Positions 4,963 through 6,453 of a stretch of DNA of 6,453 nt are shown here, one piece after another. Source of the stretch: Acidobacteriaceae bacterium (GTDB lineage Bacteria > Acidobacteriota > Terriglobia > Bryobacterales > Bryobacteraceae). The notes beneath the pieces were generated by a model. That model searched no databases. It saw only the letters and a list, made by a program, of their open reading frames with translations, and was not told the DNA's origin. Every line of letters starts with the position of its first letter. Within the stretch, counting starts at the first letter, position 1. The stretch is taken from assembly GCA_019246575.1 (NCBI GenBank), contig JAFAQG010000750.1, forward strand, positions 1 through 6,453, in the 5' to 3' direction. The position numbers and the translations under genes are program-made.

Positions 4963-6441
4963 TCATCTCCAAGCCGGACGGACCGACGCAATGTTCTGGA
5001 CCGAGGCTGCCGACGCGGGTTGAAACAGCCGGATGAACGATTGGGGATACAGACCGAGCCATAAGAGGCAGACCATCATGGATCCGGCGATCACCCATTC
5101 GCGAGGAAATAAATCCGGCAGGTGCCAGCCGTGCCGGTTCGGCCCCTGGAACACCTGGGCGCTAATCTTTAAGCCGTAAAGAGTTGCTGCAATAATCCCA
5201 AGCGTTGCGATGCAGGTCAGGCTGACGTTCGCGCGGAAGGCCCCGAGCAGCACCAGGAACTCGCCGACAAAATCGCCTAAGCCCGGCAATCCGGCCGAAG
5301 CCATAACAAAGAAGAGGCCTGCTCCGCTCAAATTGGGCATCGTCTCCCACAGCCCTCCCATGCGAGGAATCTCTCGCGTGTGCATTCGGTGTTGTAGCGC
5401 TCCGGCTACGATGAACAACGCACCGGTGCTCAGGCCGTGGCTGATCATCTGTATGTAGGCACCCGTCAACGCTGTCTCATTCCCCGCGAAAATCCCGATC
5501 AACACGAACCCCATGTGACTGACGCTCGTATAAGCGACGAGGCGTTTCAGATCGCGCTGCGCCAGCGCCATAAACGCGCCGTACAGGACGCCAATTACGC
5601 CGAGAGTCATCATGACGGGTGCAAGCTCATGCACAGGCGTTGGAAACAGCGGAAGGACGAACCGGATCAAGCCGTAAGCTCCCGTTTTTAACAGCAATCC
5701 AGCCAAAACAACGCTTCCGGCCGTCGGCGCTTCGGTGTGCGCGTCGGGCAGCCACGTGTGAACCGGGACCACCGGCAGCTTGACCGCGAATGCGGCGAAA
5801 AACCCGAGCATCAGCAGGAGCGCCGTCGTTGCCGAAAGCGGTAATCCGCGCAGCGCGTCGAAGTCGAAGCTGTAACTGCCGGTATTCTGCTCATGCACAA
5901 TCGCGAGGGCGATGATGGCCGCCAGCATGAGCAAGCCGCTCACTTGCGTAAACAGGAAGAACTTGATAGCGGCATAGATCTTCCGGCCGTGCCCCCAGAT
6001 ACCGATCAGGAAGTACATCGGTACGAGCATCAGCTCCCAAAACAGATAAAAAAGGAACAGATCGACCGTGAGAAACACGCCCGTGATGCCCGCCAGCACC
6101 CAAAGCAGATTGAAATGAAAGAAGCCGACGCGCTCCTGAATCTCGGTCCAGGATGCCAGAATCGACATCAATCCGAGAAAAAAGGTCAGCAGCAGCAACG
6201 CCACGCTGAGTCCATCGATCGCGAGATGGAATCGAATCCCAAGCTGGGGGATCCACGGGTGGTCCAGCTCTGCGAACCAGCGCGAATGTGGTGCTGTGGT
6301 CCAAAGCGCGGCCGTCAAAACTAAATCCACACTCAGTGCGATGAGTGCGATGCAGCGTGACCAAAGCGGGCGCCAGTGCGATACCACGAGGGCCAGAACG
6401 CCTGCAATTAGCGGAATCAGAATCAGCCATAGCAGGATCAT
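4963..6441 (-). CDS. nuoM: NADH-quinone oxidoreductase (complex I) subunit M
   Basis: NuoM is the middle antiporter-like subunit of the complex I membrane arm, coupling NADH-to-quinone electron flow to proton pumping. The product has 492 residues, close to the family norm of about 500, with roughly 14 membrane helices. Diagnostic sites: E136 in FYLFWELMLVPMYFLIGIWG, K221 in AFAVKLPVVPVHTWLPDAHT, K252 in LLLKTGAYGLIRF, the segment RDLKRLVAYTSVSHMGFV (296-313), H335 in QMISHGLSTGALF and E394 in GDFVGEFLVLLG. The first three and E394 correspond to E144, K234, K265 and E407 of E. coli NuoM. The start ATG at 6441 has GGAGG 5 bases before it. Its stop codon lies 4 bases before nuoN, so the two are co-transcribed and translationally coupled. 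nuoL would be expected immediately upstream, outside the window. Confidence 0.98.
   Translation of the reverse strand: MILLWLILIPLIAGVLALVVSHWRPLWSRCIALIALSVDLVLTAALWTTAPHSRWFAELDHPWIPQLGIRFHLAIDGLSVALLLLTFFLGLMSILASWTEIQERVGFFHFNLLWVLAGITGVFLTVDLFLFYLFWELMLVPMYFLIGIWGHGRKIYAAIKFFLFTQVSGLLMLAAIIALAIVHEQNTGSYSFDFDALRGLPLSATTALLLMLGFFAAFAVKLPVVPVHTWLPDAHTEAPTAGSVVLAGLLLKTGAYGLIRFVLPLFPTPVHELAPVMMTLGVIGVLYGAFMALAQRDLKRLVAYTSVSHMGFVLIGIFAGNETALTGAYIQMISHGLSTGALFIVAGALQHRMHTREIPRMGGLWETMPNLSGAGLFFVMASAGLPGLGDFVGEFLVLLGAFRANVSLTCIATLGIIAATLYGLKISAQVFQGPNRHGWHLPDLFPREWVIAGSMMVCLLWLGLYPQSFIRLFQPASAASVQNIASVRPAWR
4967..4970 (-). promoter_or_regulatory. Ribosome binding site of nuoN inside the end of nuoM
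   Basis: GGAG on the minus strand overlaps the last sense codons of nuoM and lies 8 bases before the nuoN ATG. It decides the start and implies coupled translation. Confidence 0.6.
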
Positions 6442-6446
6442 GTCAG

Positions 6447-6451
6447 CCTCC
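6447..6451 (-). promoter_or_regulatory. Ribosome binding site of nuoM
   Basis: A full GGAGG on the minus strand, 5 bases before the ATG, confirms the chosen nuoM start. Confidence 0.8.
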
Positions 6452-6453
6452 GC

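Noticed and set aside
1..6453. CRISPR arrays, tRNA, rRNA and riboswitches
   Set aside because: I saw no regularly spaced repeats, cloverleaf-like sequence, rRNA motifs or known riboswitch cores on either strand.

Overview
The window looks like a piece of an Acidobacteriota chromosome. The main clues are an outer-membrane receptor remnant that starts with a carboxypeptidase-regulatory-like domain (the Oar-like TonB receptors abundant in that phylum), a fragment resembling a rhamnogalacturonan lyase, and moderately GC-rich DNA with housekeeping genes in acidobacterial style. This assignment is an inference from gene content, not a measured placement.

There are two sound blocks and a decayed stretch between them. 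At the left edge (1-524, minus strand) is the N-terminal two thirds of trpC, indole-3-glycerol phosphate synthase, cut by the window edge. At the right (3501-6441, minus strand) are two complete, tightly packed genes for proton-pumping membrane subunits of respiratory complex I, transcribed leftward in the order nuoM then nuoN. Each has a good ribosome binding site and all the key membrane charges of its family. nuoN is the last nuo gene seen before the decayed region.

The roughly 2.9 kb in between (about 525-3420) is a gene graveyard. From left to right it holds: a frameshifted C-terminal end resembling a rhamnogalacturonan lyase (767-960, minus); an unidentified C-terminal protein fragment (1134-1346, plus); the C-terminal quarter of an IS1380-family transposase (1499-1785, minus) abutting the C-terminal third of an IS21-family istB gene with a frameshift (1790-2045, plus); the IS21 right end (to about 2290); a pair of 8-base palindromes (2356-2379); a C-terminally clipped ABM-domain (antibiotic biosynthesis monooxygenase-like) gene (2579-2821, plus); and an internally deleted, frameshifted TonB-receptor gene (2822-3419, minus). 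Most of these were found by joining reading frames across single-base shifts, because no single open frame shows them.

I see no convincing new biological system. The most interesting feature is the concentration of truncated genes and nested insertion-sequence scraps between two intact housekeeping loci. One unidentified 70-residue coding-like tail and one palindromic operator-like site remain unexplained.
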